A stretch of 64,000 nucleotides of DNA from Pseudogemmobacter bohemicus (GTDB taxonomy: Bacteria > Pseudomonadota > Alphaproteobacteria > Rhodobacterales > Rhodobacteraceae): contig NZ_QNHG01000001.1 in the NCBI RefSeq assembly GCF_003290025.1, forward strand, positions 305,645-369,644, given 5' to 3'. Shown here piece after piece: positions 34,707-44,735 of the stretch (its first letter is position 1; each line of letters begins with the position of its first letter). Under the pieces are notes generated by a model. That model searched no databases and was not told where the DNA came from. It was given only the letters and a program-made list of their open reading frames with translations. The position numbers and the translations under genes were made by a program.

Positions 34707-36194
34707 ATGGCGGGTGAAAGACGGCTTTCCGGGCTGGGGTTGAAGGCAAGGCAAAGCAGGGATCCGGTGCTGACCGGGATCACGGCAGACAGCCGGGCGG
34801 TCAGGCCCGGCTTCCTCTTTGCGGCGCTGCCGGGCAGCCTGCGCCACGGCGCCGATTTCATCGCAACCGCGCTGGAGAAGGGTGCGGTCGCGATCCTCAC
34901 CGATCCGATGGGTGCGGTGATCGGAACGGATGCCATCGGGCTGAAAGAGGTGGCTCTGGTGGTGGTCGATGAGCCGCGCGAGGCGCTGGCCCGGGCCGCC
35001 GCGCTCTGGTCGGGCGCCCAGCCCGCCGTGATGGCCGCCGTCACCGGCACCAATGGCAAGACCTCGGTTTCCACCTTTACCCGCCAGATCTGGCAGGCGC
35101 TTGGCCATGCCGCGATCAATATCGGCACCACCGGGGTCGAGGGCGACTGGCAGGCACCGTCCTCCCACACGACCCCCGATCCGGTAACGCTGCATGCGAT
35201 GCTGGCCGAGGCGGCGGCGGATGGCATCACCCATGCGGTGATGGAGGCCTCGTCCCATGGTCTCGACCAGCGCCGGCTGGAAGGGGTGCGGCTGAAAGCG
35301 GCGGGCTTCACCAATCTGACCCAGGATCATCTCGACTACCATCACACGATGGAAGCCTATTTCGAGGCGAAAGCCGGTCTCTTCACCCGGCTTCTCCCTG
35401 ATGATGCGGTGGCGGTGATCAATCTCGACGGCGCATACGGCCCGCGCATGGCCACCCTCGCGGCCCAGCGAGGCCTTCCCGTGCTCAGCGTCGGACGCGG
35501 CGAGGCCGGCGCGGTGCCCGATCTGCAGATCAGGGCGATCCGCCCCGATGCGACGGGGCAGGAGTTGCGGCTTATGTGGCAGGGGAAACCCTTCCAGGCT
35601 CGGCTGAACCTCACCGGATCCTTCCAGGCCGAGAACGTGGCGCTGGCCGCCGGGCTGGTCATCGCCTGCGGCGAAAGCCCCGCCCGGGTGATGGAGACCC
35701 TGTCTGCCCTGAAAGGTGTGCGCGGCAGGATGGAGCTGGCAGCGACCCGCAAAAACGGCGCCCCGGTCTATGTCGATTACGCCCATACGCCCGATGCCAT
35801 CGCCACCGCTCTCAGGGGGCTGCGCCCGCATGTGATGGGGCGGCTGATCGTGGTGTTCGGCGCCGGCGGCGACCGTGACCGCACGAAACGTCCGGCTATG
35901 GGCGAGGCCGCGCAACAGAATGCCGATATCCTCTTCGTCACCGATGACAATCCGCGTTCCGAAGACCCCGCCGCCATCCGCGCGGAAATCATGACGACCT
36001 GCCCCGAGGCCAATGAGGTCGGCGACCGCGCCGAGGCGATCCTGCGCGCGGTTGACGCTCTTCTCCCCGGAGATGCGCTGCTGATCGCCGGCAAAGGCCA
36101 TGAAAGCGGCCAGATCATCAGGGGCGAGGTCTATCCTTTCGACGATGTCGAACAGGCCTCGGTCGCCACCGCCGCCCTTGACGGGCTGATCTGA
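34707..36194 (+). CDS. murE: UDP-MurNAc-L-Ala-D-Glu:meso-diaminopimelate ligase
   Basis: This 495-residue ATP-dependent Mur ligase adds meso-diaminopimelate to the peptidoglycan precursor. The ATP loop is VTGTNGKTS near residues 111-119, and the DNPR motif in FVTDDNPRSEDP near residue 411 marks a ligase for meso-DAP, not lysine. It is separated from murF by 109 bases that hold a repeat element. Confidence 0.96.
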   Translation: MAGERRLSGLGLKARQSRDPVLTGITADSRAVRPGFLFAALPGSLRHGADFIATALEKGAVAILTDPMGAVIGTDAIGLKEVALVVVDEPREALARAAALWSGAQPAVMAAVTGTNGKTSVSTFTRQIWQALGHAAINIGTTGVEGDWQAPSSHTTPDPVTLHAMLAEAAADGITHAVMEASSHGLDQRRLEGVRLKAAGFTNLTQDHLDYHHTMEAYFEAKAGLFTRLLPDDAVAVINLDGAYGPRMATLAAQRGLPVLSVGRGEAGAVPDLQIRAIRPDATGQELRLMWQGKPFQARLNLTGSFQAENVALAAGLVIACGESPARVMETLSALKGVRGRMELAATRKNGAPVYVDYAHTPDAIATALRGLRPHVMGRLIVVFGAGGDRDRTKRPAMGEAAQQNADILFVTDDNPRSEDPAAIRAEIMTTCPEANEVGDRAEAILRAVDALLPGDALLIAGKGHESGQIIRGEVYPFDDVEQASVATAALDGLI

Positions 36195-36204
36195 TGCGCA
36201 ACAC

Positions 36205-36290
36205 AGCCCCTTTCATCTGTCCGGAAATATCCCCGGGGGGCGGCTCCGCAGGAGCCGGGGGGCAGGCAGCCCCCCTCCGCCCCGAGCCAC
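36205..36290. repeat. Intergenic repeat element between murE and murF
   Basis: The sequence CCTTTCATCTGTCC-GGAAATATCCCC (about 36209-36235) is the reverse-oriented half of the palindrome at 18451-18500. It is followed by smaller inverted repeats, GGCTCC-gca-GGAGCC and GGGGGGCAG-gca-GCCCCCC. The copy at 61561-61640 has the same two-part structure in the other direction. Confidence 0.7.
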
Positions 36291-36303
36291 AGGACGCCCG
36301 CTT

Positions 36304-37746
36304 ATGACCCCGCTCTGGACTTCCTCTGACGCCGCTAACGCCACCGGGGGGCGCGCCACGACCACCTGGAGCGCCACCGGCGTCTCGATTGACACCCGCA
36401 GCCTGCAACCGGGCGATCTCTTCGTGGCGCTTGCCGCCGCCCGCGACGGCCATGATTTCGTGGCCGGGGCGCTGGAAAAAGGTGCCTGCGCCGCGCTGGT
36501 TTCCCGCATTCCCGAAGGCGTCTCCGCGGATGCGCCCCTCCTGATCGTGCCCGATGTGCTTAAAGGGCTGGAGGCGCTCGGCCAGGCGGCCCGTGCCCGC
36601 ACAAAGGCCCGGGTGGTCGGTGTCACCGGCTCGGTCGGCAAGACCTCGACCAAGGAAATGCTGCGCGCCATGCTGTCGGGGCAGGGCGTCACCCATGCCT
36701 CTGATGCCAGCTATAACAACCATTGGGGCGTGCCGCTGACGCTCGCCCGCATGCCCGCAGATGCCGATTACGCGGTGATCGAGATCGGCATGTCGAACCC
36801 GGGCGAGATCGCGCCGCTGGCCCGCCTCGCCCGCCCGCATGTCGCGCTGATCACCACGGTCGCGCCGGCGCATATGGCCGCTTTCGGCTCTATCGAAGGC
36901 ATCGCCCGCGAAAAGGGCGCGATTTTCGAGGGGCTGGAGCCCGGTGGCACCGCCGTGATCAATCTTGATCTTGACACCACGCCGGTGCTGACCGCGCTGG
37001 CCGAAACCGCCGGCGCAAGGATCACCGGCTTTGGCCGCGCGCCCGGCGCCGCCTGGCATCTCGACGAGGTGAGGCTGGGCGATGAGATCACAGTTGTCCG
37101 CGCCAGCCATGACGGGCAGATGAGCCTCTTCCGCATCGCCTCGCCCGGCACGCATTTCGCGATGAACGCGCTTGGCGCGCTGGCCTCTGTGGCGGCGCTT
37201 GGCGCCGATCCGGTGCTGGCCGCGCATGATCTCGGCCGCTGGCAGCCCCCTTCCGGGCGCGGCACCCGCGAGAGGATCGACATGGATGTGGTCGAGGAGA
37301 CCTTTTTCGACCTGATCGACGACAGTTTCAACGCCAACCCCGCCTCGCTGGCGGCAAGCCTTGATATGCTGATCCGGGCAAAGCCCGTGGACGGTATCGG
37401 CTGCCTCGGTGCCGGTCGCCGCATCGCGGTGCTTGGCGATATGCTGGAGCTGGGCGATCAGGAGCTGCAGCTTCACGCCGCCGTCGCGGATCATCCCGGC
37501 CTGAAAGCCATCACGCTGTTTCACTGCGTCGGTCCGCGCATGCGGGAACTTCACCGCGCTCTTCCCCTTGCGCAGCGCGGCGAATGGGTGGAAACGGCGG
37601 CGGAACTGGCGGGTCGCGCCCGCTCGCTGATGGATCCGGGCGATATCCTGCTCGTCAAAGGGTCCAAAGGATCGAAAGTCAGCCTGGTGGCCGAGGCCCT
37701 GCGCCGCCTTGGCATCGCCCGCGCCAAAACCGAAGGAACCGAGTGA
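36304..37746 (+). CDS. murF: UDP-MurNAc-tripeptide:D-Ala-D-Ala ligase
   Basis: This 480-residue Mur ligase adds D-Ala-D-Ala to complete the pentapeptide precursor. Motifs are the GVSIDTRSLQPGDLFVAL start, the ATP loop GVTGSVGKTSTKEML near residues 107-121, and DDSFNANPASL with GDMLELG in the C-terminal half. It is directly followed by mraY (stop and start adjacent). Confidence 0.96.
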   Translation: MTPLWTSSDAANATGGRATTTWSATGVSIDTRSLQPGDLFVALAAARDGHDFVAGALEKGACAALVSRIPEGVSADAPLLIVPDVLKGLEALGQAARARTKARVVGVTGSVGKTSTKEMLRAMLSGQGVTHASDASYNNHWGVPLTLARMPADADYAVIEIGMSNPGEIAPLARLARPHVALITTVAPAHMAAFGSIEGIAREKGAIFEGLEPGGTAVINLDLDTTPVLTALAETAGARITGFGRAPGAAWHLDEVRLGDEITVVRASHDGQMSLFRIASPGTHFAMNALGALASVAALGADPVLAAHDLGRWQPPSGRGTRERIDMDVVEETFFDLIDDSFNANPASLAASLDMLIRAKPVDGIGCLGAGRRIAVLGDMLELGDQELQLHAAVADHPGLKAITLFHCVGPRMRELHRALPLAQRGEWVETAAELAGRARSLMDPGDILLVKGSKGSKVSLVAEALRRLGIARAKTEGTE

Positions 37747-38829
37747 ATGCTTTTCTGGCTGACCGAACTCTCAGACGGTGGCGATTTCTTCAACCTGTTC
37801 CGCTATATCACCTTCCGGGCGGGGATGGCTTTCGGCACTGCGCTGATCTTCGGTTTCCTCTTCGGGCGCCCGCTGATCAACCTCTTGCGCAGGAAGCAAG
37901 GCAAGGGCCAGCCGATCCGCGATGACGGACCGCAGAGCCATTTCGCCAAGGCCGGCACGCCGACGATGGGGGGCCTCCTGATCCTTTCGGCGCTGACCTT
38001 CTCGACGCTTCTCTGGGCGCGGCTGGACAATCCTTATGTCTGGATCGTCCTTCTGGTGACGCTGGCCTTCGGTCTGATCGGTTTCGCCGATGATTATGCG
38101 AAAGTCACCAAGCAGAATACCAAAGGCGTGTCCTCGCGCATCCGCTTTATCCTTGGCCTCGTGATCGCGGGCCTTGCGGCCTGGGCTGCGGCGCGGTTCC
38201 ATCCCGAAGGGCTGACCAATCAGCTGGCCTTCCCCTTCTTCAAGGATGCGCTGATCAATCTGGGGATCTTCTTCGTCCCCTTCGGTATGATCGTGATCGT
38301 CGGCGCCGCCAATGCGGTGAACCTGACCGATGGTCTTGACGGGCTTGCCATCATGCCGGTGATGATCGCCGCCGGCACCATCGGCGTCATCGCCTATGTG
38401 GTCGGCACCTCGACCATGGCGAATTACCTCGGCGTGCATGCCGTGCCCGGTACGGCCGAGCTGGTGATCTTCGCCTCGGCCCTGATCGGAGGCGGGCTTG
38501 GCTTCCTGTGGTATAACGCGCCGCCCGCAGCGGTGTTCATGGGCGATACCGGCAGCCTCGCGCTTGGCGGCGCGCTTGGCGCCATGGCGGTCTGCACCAA
38601 ACACGAGATCGTGCTGGCCATTGTCGGCGGGTTGTTCGTGGTCGAGGCGCTGAGCGTCATCATCCAGGTGCTTTACTACAAGCGCACCAAAAAGCGCATT
38701 TTCCTGATGGCCCCGATCCACCACCATTTCGAGAAAAAAGGCTGGGCCGAGCCGCAGATCGTGATCCGCTTCTGGATCATCTCGCTGATCCTCGCGATGA
38801 TCGGGCTGGCGACGCTGAAAGTGCGCTGA
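37747..38829 (+). CDS. mraY: Phospho-MurNAc-pentapeptide transferase
   Basis: This 360-residue integral membrane enzyme makes lipid I by moving phospho-MurNAc-pentapeptide to undecaprenyl phosphate. It has about ten membrane segments. Family motifs are [19 protein letters not shown] (Mg-binding Asp pair), [13 protein letters not shown] and [12 protein letters not shown], then HHHFEKKGW near the end. Normal length. Confidence 0.97.
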   Translation: MLFWLTELSDGGDFFNLFRYITFRAGMAFGTALIFGFLFGRPLINLLRRKQGKGQPIRDDGPQSHFAKAGTPTMGGLLILSALTFSTLLWARLDNPYVWIVLLVTLAFGLIGFADDYAKVTKQNTKGVSSRIRFILGLVIAGLAAWAAARFHPEGLTNQLAFPFFKDALINLGIFFVPFGMIVIVGAANAVNLTDGLDGLAIMPVMIAAGTIGVIAYVVGTSTMANYLGVHAVPGTAELVIFASALIGGGLGFLWYNAPPAAVFMGDTGSLALGGALGAMAVCTKHEIVLAIVGGLFVVEALSVIIQVLYYKRTKKRIFLMAPIHHHFEKKGWAEPQIVIRFWIISLILAMIGLATLKVR

Positions 38830-38897
38830 GCGCGGCGGCGGCGCATCTTTGCCCCCGCCGTCTTCCGTTTGCGGCGGGGCAGCGCCTATAAGGCGAT

Positions 38898-39257
38898 ATG
38901 AATGATTCGCTGACTCCCGCTTTGCCGCCCTGTCCCGCCTGTTCCTCGCCCTATGCCTATGAAAGCGGGGCACTGCTGAGCTGTCCTGAATGCGGGCATG
39001 AATGGGATCCCGCAGCCTCTGCACCGGAAGAGGACAAGGCGGTGGTGCGTGATGCGGTCGGGAATGTCCTGACGGATGGCGACAGCGTGACGGTGATCAA
39101 GGATCTGAAGATCAAGGGTTCTTCACAGGTGGTGAAGGTCGGCACGAAGGTCACCAATATCACCCTGACCCATGGCGACCATGATATCGACTGCAAGATC
39201 CCCGGTTTCGGCCAGATGGGCCTGAAATCTCAATTCGTAAAGAAAATCAGCGGCTGA
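38898..39257 (+). CDS. yjdM: PhnA/YjdM family zinc-ribbon protein
   Basis: This 119-residue protein has an N-terminal zinc ribbon ([10 protein letters not shown] and CPECGHEW) and the PhnA C-terminal domain ([27 protein letters not shown]). The old name phnA implied phosphonate use, but the biochemical role is not settled. It follows mraY by 68 bases that contain a small GC-rich stem, and it is the first gene that breaks the cell-wall block. Confidence 0.9.
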   Translation: MNDSLTPALPPCPACSSPYAYESGALLSCPECGHEWDPAASAPEEDKAVVRDAVGNVLTDGDSVTVIKDLKIKGSSQVVKVGTKVTNITLTHGDHDIDCKIPGFGQMGLKSQFVKKISG

Positions 39258-39355
39258 ACGCGGGCATGGCCCGGAATGCCGGCGCCGACGGGCGCAAAGG
39301 GATCGCCTGAGCGCACGCGCGAAGCCGCGCTCTGTCGCCCGGACTTTGCGCGCGC

Positions 39356-39976
39356 TCACCGATCCAGCGCGCCTTTACCGGCCATGATCTTCGGGCGGAA
39401 CTTTTCGATCCGCGCGATCCGGGTCGCCACCGTCTTCGCAGTGTTCAGGTTGAAGGCATAGCTTTTCTGCCGGCCAGGTGTCAGGGCGTGGAAGGCTTCC
39501 GCCAGTTCGGGATCGGCATCCAGCGCCTCAATCAACTCCTCCGGCAGGTCGACCGCGCGCGGCCTGCGGGGGGACAGGATGCCCGCCTCGGCATAGCCCA
39601 TTGCCTCGTGGAGATATCCGGTGATCGTGGCAGCCCGCGCCGTCACCTGATCATGCGCAGTAAAGCGGATCATATCGGGATGCTGCGTATTCGGCCCCTG
39701 GCGCTCCAGCACGCCGTCCGGGTCTTTCATCAGCGCGGCGTTGAAGAAGCTGAGCCGGAAATCCCCCCGCAATGCGCCGATGATCGCGATATTGCGGCCC
39801 TTATGCATGTAACAGGGGTGGCCCCATTTCACGACCTCTTCCAGCCCCGCATCAAGGCAGAGCCGGCGCAAAGCCGCCAGACCCGCTTCCCAGGGCCGCA
39901 CCGAACACTCCGGCGTTGCGAAACGCGGGCAGCGGCCGCAGCCGAGGCGAAAGAAATCCCCGATATCGGTGATCAT
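39356..39976 (-). CDS. YdeI/OmpD-associated family protein
   Basis: This 206-residue protein has a DUF1801-like N-terminal half (LEEVVKWGHPCYMHKGRNIAIIGAL) and a C-terminal YdeI part (LPEELIEALDADPELAEAFHALTPGRQKSYAFNLNTAKTVATRIARIEK). Members are linked to bacteriocin or peptide tolerance in a few species, but the mechanism is unknown. Four Cys in the first 25 residues (CGRCPRF, PECS) are unusual and may bind a metal. It is monocistronic, opposite to the cell-wall genes. Confidence 0.82.
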   Translation of the reverse strand: MITDIGDFFRLGCGRCPRFATPECSVRPWEAGLAALRRLCLDAGLEEVVKWGHPCYMHKGRNIAIIGALRGDFRLSFFNAALMKDPDGVLERQGPNTQHPDMIRFTAHDQVTARAATITGYLHEAMGYAEAGILSPRRPRAVDLPEELIEALDADPELAEAFHALTPGRQKSYAFNLNTAKTVATRIARIEKFRPKIMAGKGALDR

Positions 39977-40085
39977 GCTGGCGCTCCATCAGGCTGGCCG
40001 GGACCAGCCTGCCTCAGACGGGGCCGAAATGCAAAAGGGTGGCATATCTGCCGCCCTTCCGCATCGGCCCCGGGGAGCAGAGGCT

Positions 40086-40682
40086 TCAGAACTTCATCAC
40101 ATAGGAAACGCTTGCGACCAGCGGATCGATATTCACCTTGCCGATATTGGCGCCGTTCAGAACCACATCGCTGTCGATGTCGATGTAACGGATATCGGCG
40201 CGCAGCGCGGCCTTCTCATTCAGCGCGTAATCGATGCCGAGGGTCGCGGCGAGACCAAAGCTCTCTTTGATCTTCAGCGTGCCGAGTGAAGATTTCTCCT
40301 CGAAGAATTTGGTATAGTTCACGCCGAGGCCGACAAACGGGGTCAGCTTGCCGCCGGTCGGGATATGCCAGTTCACGCTGAGGGTTGGCGGCAGATGTTT
40401 GGTCGAACCGATCTCGCCAAGGCCGGCAAGGCTGATGTCATGTTTGAAGGGGGCGGCGCCCAGCAGCTCGATGCCGATATTGTCGCGGATGAAATATTCC
40501 AGCGTCAGGATCGGGCGGGTGTTGTTGCCGATGTTCGACTCCATCCCGGCAAGCGCGCCGTTATTGTCCTTTGGCGCAACGATGCCGAGACCGAAGCCGA
40601 GGGTGATGGTTCCGGCATCCTGGGCCAAAGCGGGGGAGGCCGTAAGAAGGGCGGCGAGAAGGGCGGCGGAGAGGTGTTTCAT
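40086..40682 (-). CDS. OmpW family outer membrane protein
   Basis: This 198-residue protein has a signal peptide (MKHLSAALLAALLTASPALA) and an eight-stranded barrel pattern with alternating polar and hydrophobic residues. OmpW marks are the RPILTLEYFIRDNIGIELLG and LPPTLSVNWHIPTGGKLTPFVGLGVNYT segments and a C-terminal Phe. OmpW proteins form small hydrophobic channels linked to stress and uptake of small apolar compounds. The short form was chosen because it begins with the signal peptide. Confidence 0.88.
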   Translation of the reverse strand: MKHLSAALLAALLTASPALAQDAGTITLGFGLGIVAPKDNNGALAGMESNIGNNTRPILTLEYFIRDNIGIELLGAAPFKHDISLAGLGEIGSTKHLPPTLSVNWHIPTGGKLTPFVGLGVNYTKFFEEKSSLGTLKIKESFGLAATLGIDYALNEKAALRADIRYIDIDSDVVLNGANIGKVNIDPLVASVSYVMKF

Positions 40683-40965
40683 AACCGTTACTTTCTGTTT
40701 TCCACAGAGCAAGGCATAGCGCCTGGTGCCGCACCGGCTTTGAGGCAGGTCAAACGGGCCTTTACTGGGGCTGCGACAGATTGGCCCGCCTCCCCCCGGC
40801 CACGCTTGCGCCACCAGGCGCCGGCTCGCCCGCCGGTCACCCTCTGGCCGCCCTACAGGTCGCCGCCCGGCCGCCTTGCGTCGGCCTGGCGGCTGGCGCA
40901 TTGTCGCGGCGGAAAATGGGCCCCTCAGGGTGGGAGGGGCAGGGCAGAAATGGCGGGCGGCAGAG

Positions 40966-42378
40966 ATGATTCCGGTACGGGGCTATCAGGGGCAAAAGGT
41001 TGCGGTTCTGGGGCTGGGGCGGTCAGGCCTGGCCACCGCGCGGGCGCTGATCGCCGGGGGGGCAGAGCCGCTTTTGTGGGATGACAGCCCGGAATCGCGC
41101 GGGCTTGCCGAGGCAGAGGGTTTTGCCCTCACCGATCTCACCCGCAACACCGCGCTGGAGGGCGTGGCCTGTCTGGTGACCTCGCCCGGGATCCCGCATC
41201 TCTACCCGAAGCCCAATCCGATCATCGCCCGCGCGCTGGAGCTGGGGGTGCCGGTCGACAATGATATCGGCCTCTTCTTCCAGTCCTGGGGCGGCGCGGA
41301 GTGGGATGATTTCGACCAGGTGCCGAAAGTGGTCTGTGTCACCGGCTCGAACGGGAAATCGACCACCACGGCGCTGATCCATCATATCCTTGAGGTGGCG
41401 GGGCGTCCGACCCAGATGGCCGGCAATATCGGCAAGGGGGTGCTGTCGATTGACCCGCCGCAGGATGGCGAGGTGCTGGTGCTGGAACTCTCCTCCTACC
41501 AGACCGATCTTGCGCGCGCGCTGACGCCGGATGTGGCGGTTTTCACCAATCTCTCGCCCGATCACCTCGACCGCCATGGCGGCATGGGCGGCTATTTTGC
41601 GGCCAAGCGCCGGCTTTTCGCCGAAGGGGGCCCGGATCGCGCAGTGATCGGGGTGGATGAGGTCGAGGGGCGGTTCCTCGCCGGGCAGCTGGCCCAGGGC
41701 GCAGGGGATGACCGGGTGATCCGGATTTCCTCGGGGTCGAAACTTGAGGGCTTTGCCTGGTCGGTTTTTGCGAGGAAGGGGTTTCTGGCGGAATGGCGGC
41801 GGGGCAGGCAAATGGCCTCGGTCGATCTGCGCGGCATTGCGGGGCTGCCGGGCGCGCATAACCATCAGAATGCCTGTGCGGCCTGGGCGGTGGCACGGAC
41901 GCTGGGGCTGGCGCCGCAGCTGATCGAGGGCGCTTTGGCGAGTTTCGCGGGCCTTCCCCATCGCAGCCAGCTGATCGGCAGCCGTGAAGGTGTCAAATTC
42001 ATCAATGATTCCAAAGCCACCAACGTCGACAGCGCTGCGATGGCGCTGCGCGCTTTCCCGAAAATCCGCTGGATCGCCGGCGGTATGGGCAAGGAAGGTG
42101 GGATTGAAAGCCTCGGCCCGGATCTCGGATCGGTGGTGAAAGCCTATCTGATCGGCCATTCCGCCCGCGATTTCGCGTTGCAGATCGGCCAGACCCCGCA
42201 TGAGATCTGCGAGACGATGGAACGCGCCGTGGCCCGCGCGGCCGAAGAGGCCGGGGCGGGCGAGGTCGTGCTGCTGGCCCCGGCGGCGGCGAGTTTCGAC
42301 CAATACCCGAATTTCGAGAAGCGCGGTGAGGATTTCACCCGCCTCGTGCGGGCGCTGCCGGGGATCGTGCTGCCTTAG
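40966..42378 (+). CDS. murD: UDP-MurNAc-L-alanine:D-glutamate ligase
   Basis: This 470-residue Mur ligase adds D-Glu to UDP-MurNAc-L-Ala. It has an N-terminal Rossmann part ([17 protein letters not shown]), the ATP loop [17 protein letters not shown] near residues 123-139, and the C-terminal [16 protein letters not shown] motif. It is separated from mraY by four unrelated genes and is not followed by ftsW, so the block is broken here. The start MIPVRGY gives normal length. Confidence 0.95.
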   Translation: MIPVRGYQGQKVAVLGLGRSGLATARALIAGGAEPLLWDDSPESRGLAEAEGFALTDLTRNTALEGVACLVTSPGIPHLYPKPNPIIARALELGVPVDNDIGLFFQSWGGAEWDDFDQVPKVVCVTGSNGKSTTTALIHHILEVAGRPTQMAGNIGKGVLSIDPPQDGEVLVLELSSYQTDLARALTPDVAVFTNLSPDHLDRHGGMGGYFAAKRRLFAEGGPDRAVIGVDEVEGRFLAGQLAQGAGDDRVIRISSGSKLEGFAWSVFARKGFLAEWRRGRQMASVDLRGIAGLPGAHNHQNACAAWAVARTLGLAPQLIEGALASFAGLPHRSQLIGSREGVKFINDSKATNVDSAAMALRAFPKIRWIAGGMGKEGGIESLGPDLGSVVKAYLIGHSARDFALQIGQTPHEICETMERAVARAAEEAGAGEVVLLAPAAASFDQYPNFEKRGEDFTRLVRALPGIVLP

Positions 42379-42394
42379 CGGCGCCCGGAACGTC

Positions 42395-42811
42395 TCAGAA
42401 CGCTTCTGGCCGCAGCACCGCCAGCGAAAAGCGGTGAAAGGTCGCAAGGATGGCGCCTAGCACGATCAGCTCCGGCACGCCGGTGGAGACCACCGAGCCA
42501 GCTCCGAAAATCGCCCCCCAGACCAGCGCGGTCAGCGAGCCATAGGCGCCATAGCGGCAAAAGAGGGCGGTGCCGATGCCGATGGCGATCCAGAACGGGC
42601 CGGAGACCAGCGGTGAAAGCAGCATGAGATAGAAGAGCATCTGCAGCGCCGCGCGGTCGCCCGCATTGCCGCCTCCCAGCCCCAGATCCATCACGATCCA
42701 GCCGATACCGCCCGGCAGTGCCGGCAGCAGGCACCAGGCCAGGGTGGTGAAGATCAGCGTTTTGATACCGATGATCCGGAGGCCGCGCGGGGCAGAAACG
42801 ATAAGGCTCAA
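42395..42811 (-). CDS. Hypothetical membrane protein, four transmembrane segments
   Basis: This 138-residue protein has four hydrophobic segments (about residues 15-40, 57-78, 82-103 and 108-130). No family is recognised. It is convergent with murD, 16 bases away, in the place where ftsW would stand in the usual order. It is far too short to be FtsW and lacks its motifs. Confidence 0.65.
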   Translation of the reverse strand: MSLIVSAPRGLRIIGIKTLIFTTLAWCLLPALPGGIGWIVMDLGLGGGNAGDRAALQMLFYLMLLSPLVSGPFWIAIGIGTALFCRYGAYGSLTALVWGAIFGAGSVVSTGVPELIVLGAILATFHRFSLAVLRPEAF

Positions 42812-43126
42812 TACTGGCTCCCTGAACTCACGGCACAGTCCCCCCGCTGCCGGCGCGGCATCGGCTCTGCGGCCCTTGCAGGGGGCGCGGAGCCAGGGCG
42901 CGGCAGAGCGGTTTCCGGATCAGGGTCTAGCCTGCAACCGCCCGATCCTGCAATCACCGGCACAGGATCAGGCGGCAGTCCGCCCGGGCGCTTTGCGGCG
43001 CCTGCCCGAACCGGAGGCTTTTCGGCGGCTGCGCGCCGGGGTCCCTTGCGGCGTCTGTGCGCCGGGGCGCCTTGCGGCGCCGCGTGCCAGGATGGCCCTG
43101 CGGCGGCCGTGCGGCCCGGGGACCCG
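42812..43126. other. GC-rich intergenic stretch with imperfect tandem units
   Basis: There is no supported gene. From about 43030 to 43109, three imperfect units of about 25-29 bases share TGCGCGCCGGGG and CCTTGCGGCG-type words, and inverted GGCGCC words allow strong folding. The stretch follows the tldD stop on the minus strand and may simply end its transcript. Confidence 0.5.
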
Positions 43127-44551
43127 TCAGGCCGCCTTTTGTCCGCCAACGGTCAGCCCGCCGATCATCAGCGTCGGCTGGCCGACACCAACCGGCACCC
43201 ATTGCCCGGCCTTGCCGCAATTGCCGATGCCGGGATCCAGCTTCAGGTCATTGCCGATCGCGCGGATGCCTTTCAGCGCGGTGGCACCGTCGCCAATCAG
43301 CGTGGCGCCCCGGATCGCCTCGCCGACCTGGCCGTTTCTGACGCGGTAGGCCTCGGTGCAGCTGAACACGAATTTGCCCGAGGTGATATCGACCTGGCCG
43401 CCGCCGAAACCCACCGCCCAGATTCCGTCTTTCAGATCGGCAAGCACCGCCGCCGGATCATCCTGGCCGGCCAGCATATAGGTATTGGTCATCCGGGGCA
43501 TCGGGATATGGGCATAGCTTTCGCGCCGCCCGTTGCCGGTGGGCGTCACCCCCATCAGCCGCGCATTCTGGCGGTCCTGCATATAGCCGACCAGCACCCC
43601 GTCCTCGATCAGCACATTCTTCCCCGAAGGTGTGCCCTCATCGTCAAAGGTCAGCGAGCCGCGCCGGTCGGGCAGCGTGCCGTCATCCAGGACGGTCACG
43701 CCGCGCGCCGCAATCTGCTGCCCCATCAATCCGGCAAAGGCCGAGGTCTGTTTGCGGTTGAAATCGCCCTCAAGCCCGTGGCCGATCGCTTCATGGAGCA
43801 GGATGCCCGGCCAGCCTGGTCCAAGCACCACATCCATCATCCCGGCAGGGGCGGGCACCGCCGTCAGATTGACACGCGCGATGCGGATTGCCTCAAGGAT
43901 GGCGGCTTTCCAGTTCGCGGGCGACAACAATTCCGCCAGCCCATGCCGGCCGCCGCCACCATGGGTGCCACTTTCGCGCCGGCCGTTTTCCTCAAGGATC
44001 ACCGAGACATTCAGCCGCGCCATCGGGCGGATATCGGACAGCCGCAGCCCTTCGGGGCGCAGGATCTCGACCTCCTGGAGGCTCGCGGACAGCGATGCCG
44101 AGACCTGGACCACCCGGGTATCCTGATCGCGGGCAAAGGCGTCGATCTCTTTCAGAATGTCGATCTTGCCGGCGAAAGAGGTATCCTCCAGCGGATTGAC
44201 CGCCTGATAGAGATGGTGATTGGTGCCGGGGGGAGGGGGGGCCAGCACGCCACCACCACCGCCAACCGCCAGCCGTGCTGTCCCCGTCGCGCGCCTGAGC
44301 GCCGATTCCGAGATCTCGGTCGAATGGGCATAGCCCGCCACCTCGCCCCGGACCGCGCGCAGGCCGAAACCCTCGCTCGCGTCATAGCTTGCATTGCGGA
44401 TGCGGCCGTCATCCAGCACGAGGCTCTCGCCCCGGCGGCGTTCGAGGAAAAGCTCGCCATCATCGGCGCCGGCGGTGGCCTCACGCAACAGGCCAAGCGC
44501 GGCAGATTCGTCGAGTTTGTCCTCGAAAGGGCGGAAAGGGGCGGTGCTCAT
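43127..44551 (-). CDS. tldD: Metalloprotease TldD
   Basis: This 474-residue cytosolic zinc metalloprotease subunit works as a TldD/TldE (PmbA) heterodimer that trims unfolded peptides and matures some ribosomal peptide products. The zinc motif HEAIGHGLEGD is near residues 251-261, with a third ligand Cys in FVFSCTEAYRVRNG near residue 404. No tldE lies in the window. It is divergent from the cytochrome oxidase cluster. Confidence 0.95.
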   Translation of the reverse strand: MSTAPFRPFEDKLDESAALGLLREATAGADDGELFLERRRGESLVLDDGRIRNASYDASEGFGLRAVRGEVAGYAHSTEISESALRRATGTARLAVGGGGGVLAPPPPGTNHHLYQAVNPLEDTSFAGKIDILKEIDAFARDQDTRVVQVSASLSASLQEVEILRPEGLRLSDIRPMARLNVSVILEENGRRESGTHGGGGRHGLAELLSPANWKAAILEAIRIARVNLTAVPAPAGMMDVVLGPGWPGILLHEAIGHGLEGDFNRKQTSAFAGLMGQQIAARGVTVLDDGTLPDRRGSLTFDDEGTPSGKNVLIEDGVLVGYMQDRQNARLMGVTPTGNGRRESYAHIPMPRMTNTYMLAGQDDPAAVLADLKDGIWAVGFGGGQVDITSGKFVFSCTEAYRVRNGQVGEAIRGATLIGDGATALKGIRAIGNDLKLDPGIGNCGKAGQWVPVGVGQPTLMIGGLTVGGQKAA

Positions 44552-44735
44552 CGGGCATGTCCTTGATTCACGTCAACCTGGCCGGCCTGCGGCATCATGG
44601 TTTCTCTTGTCGTCCTGCGCCCAATATGGTTTGAACGACAGCGGAAACAATGGGATTCCTCACCGCTTCGTGACTGGAAGGGCGGGGTTCCCTCAAGGCA
44701 GCGGCAACAGGCCGCACCCAGAAGCGGGACGAGAC

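Noticed and set aside
42395-42811. Truncated ftsW after murD
   Set aside because: The gene is on the opposite strand, has only four membrane segments and lacks FtsW motifs.
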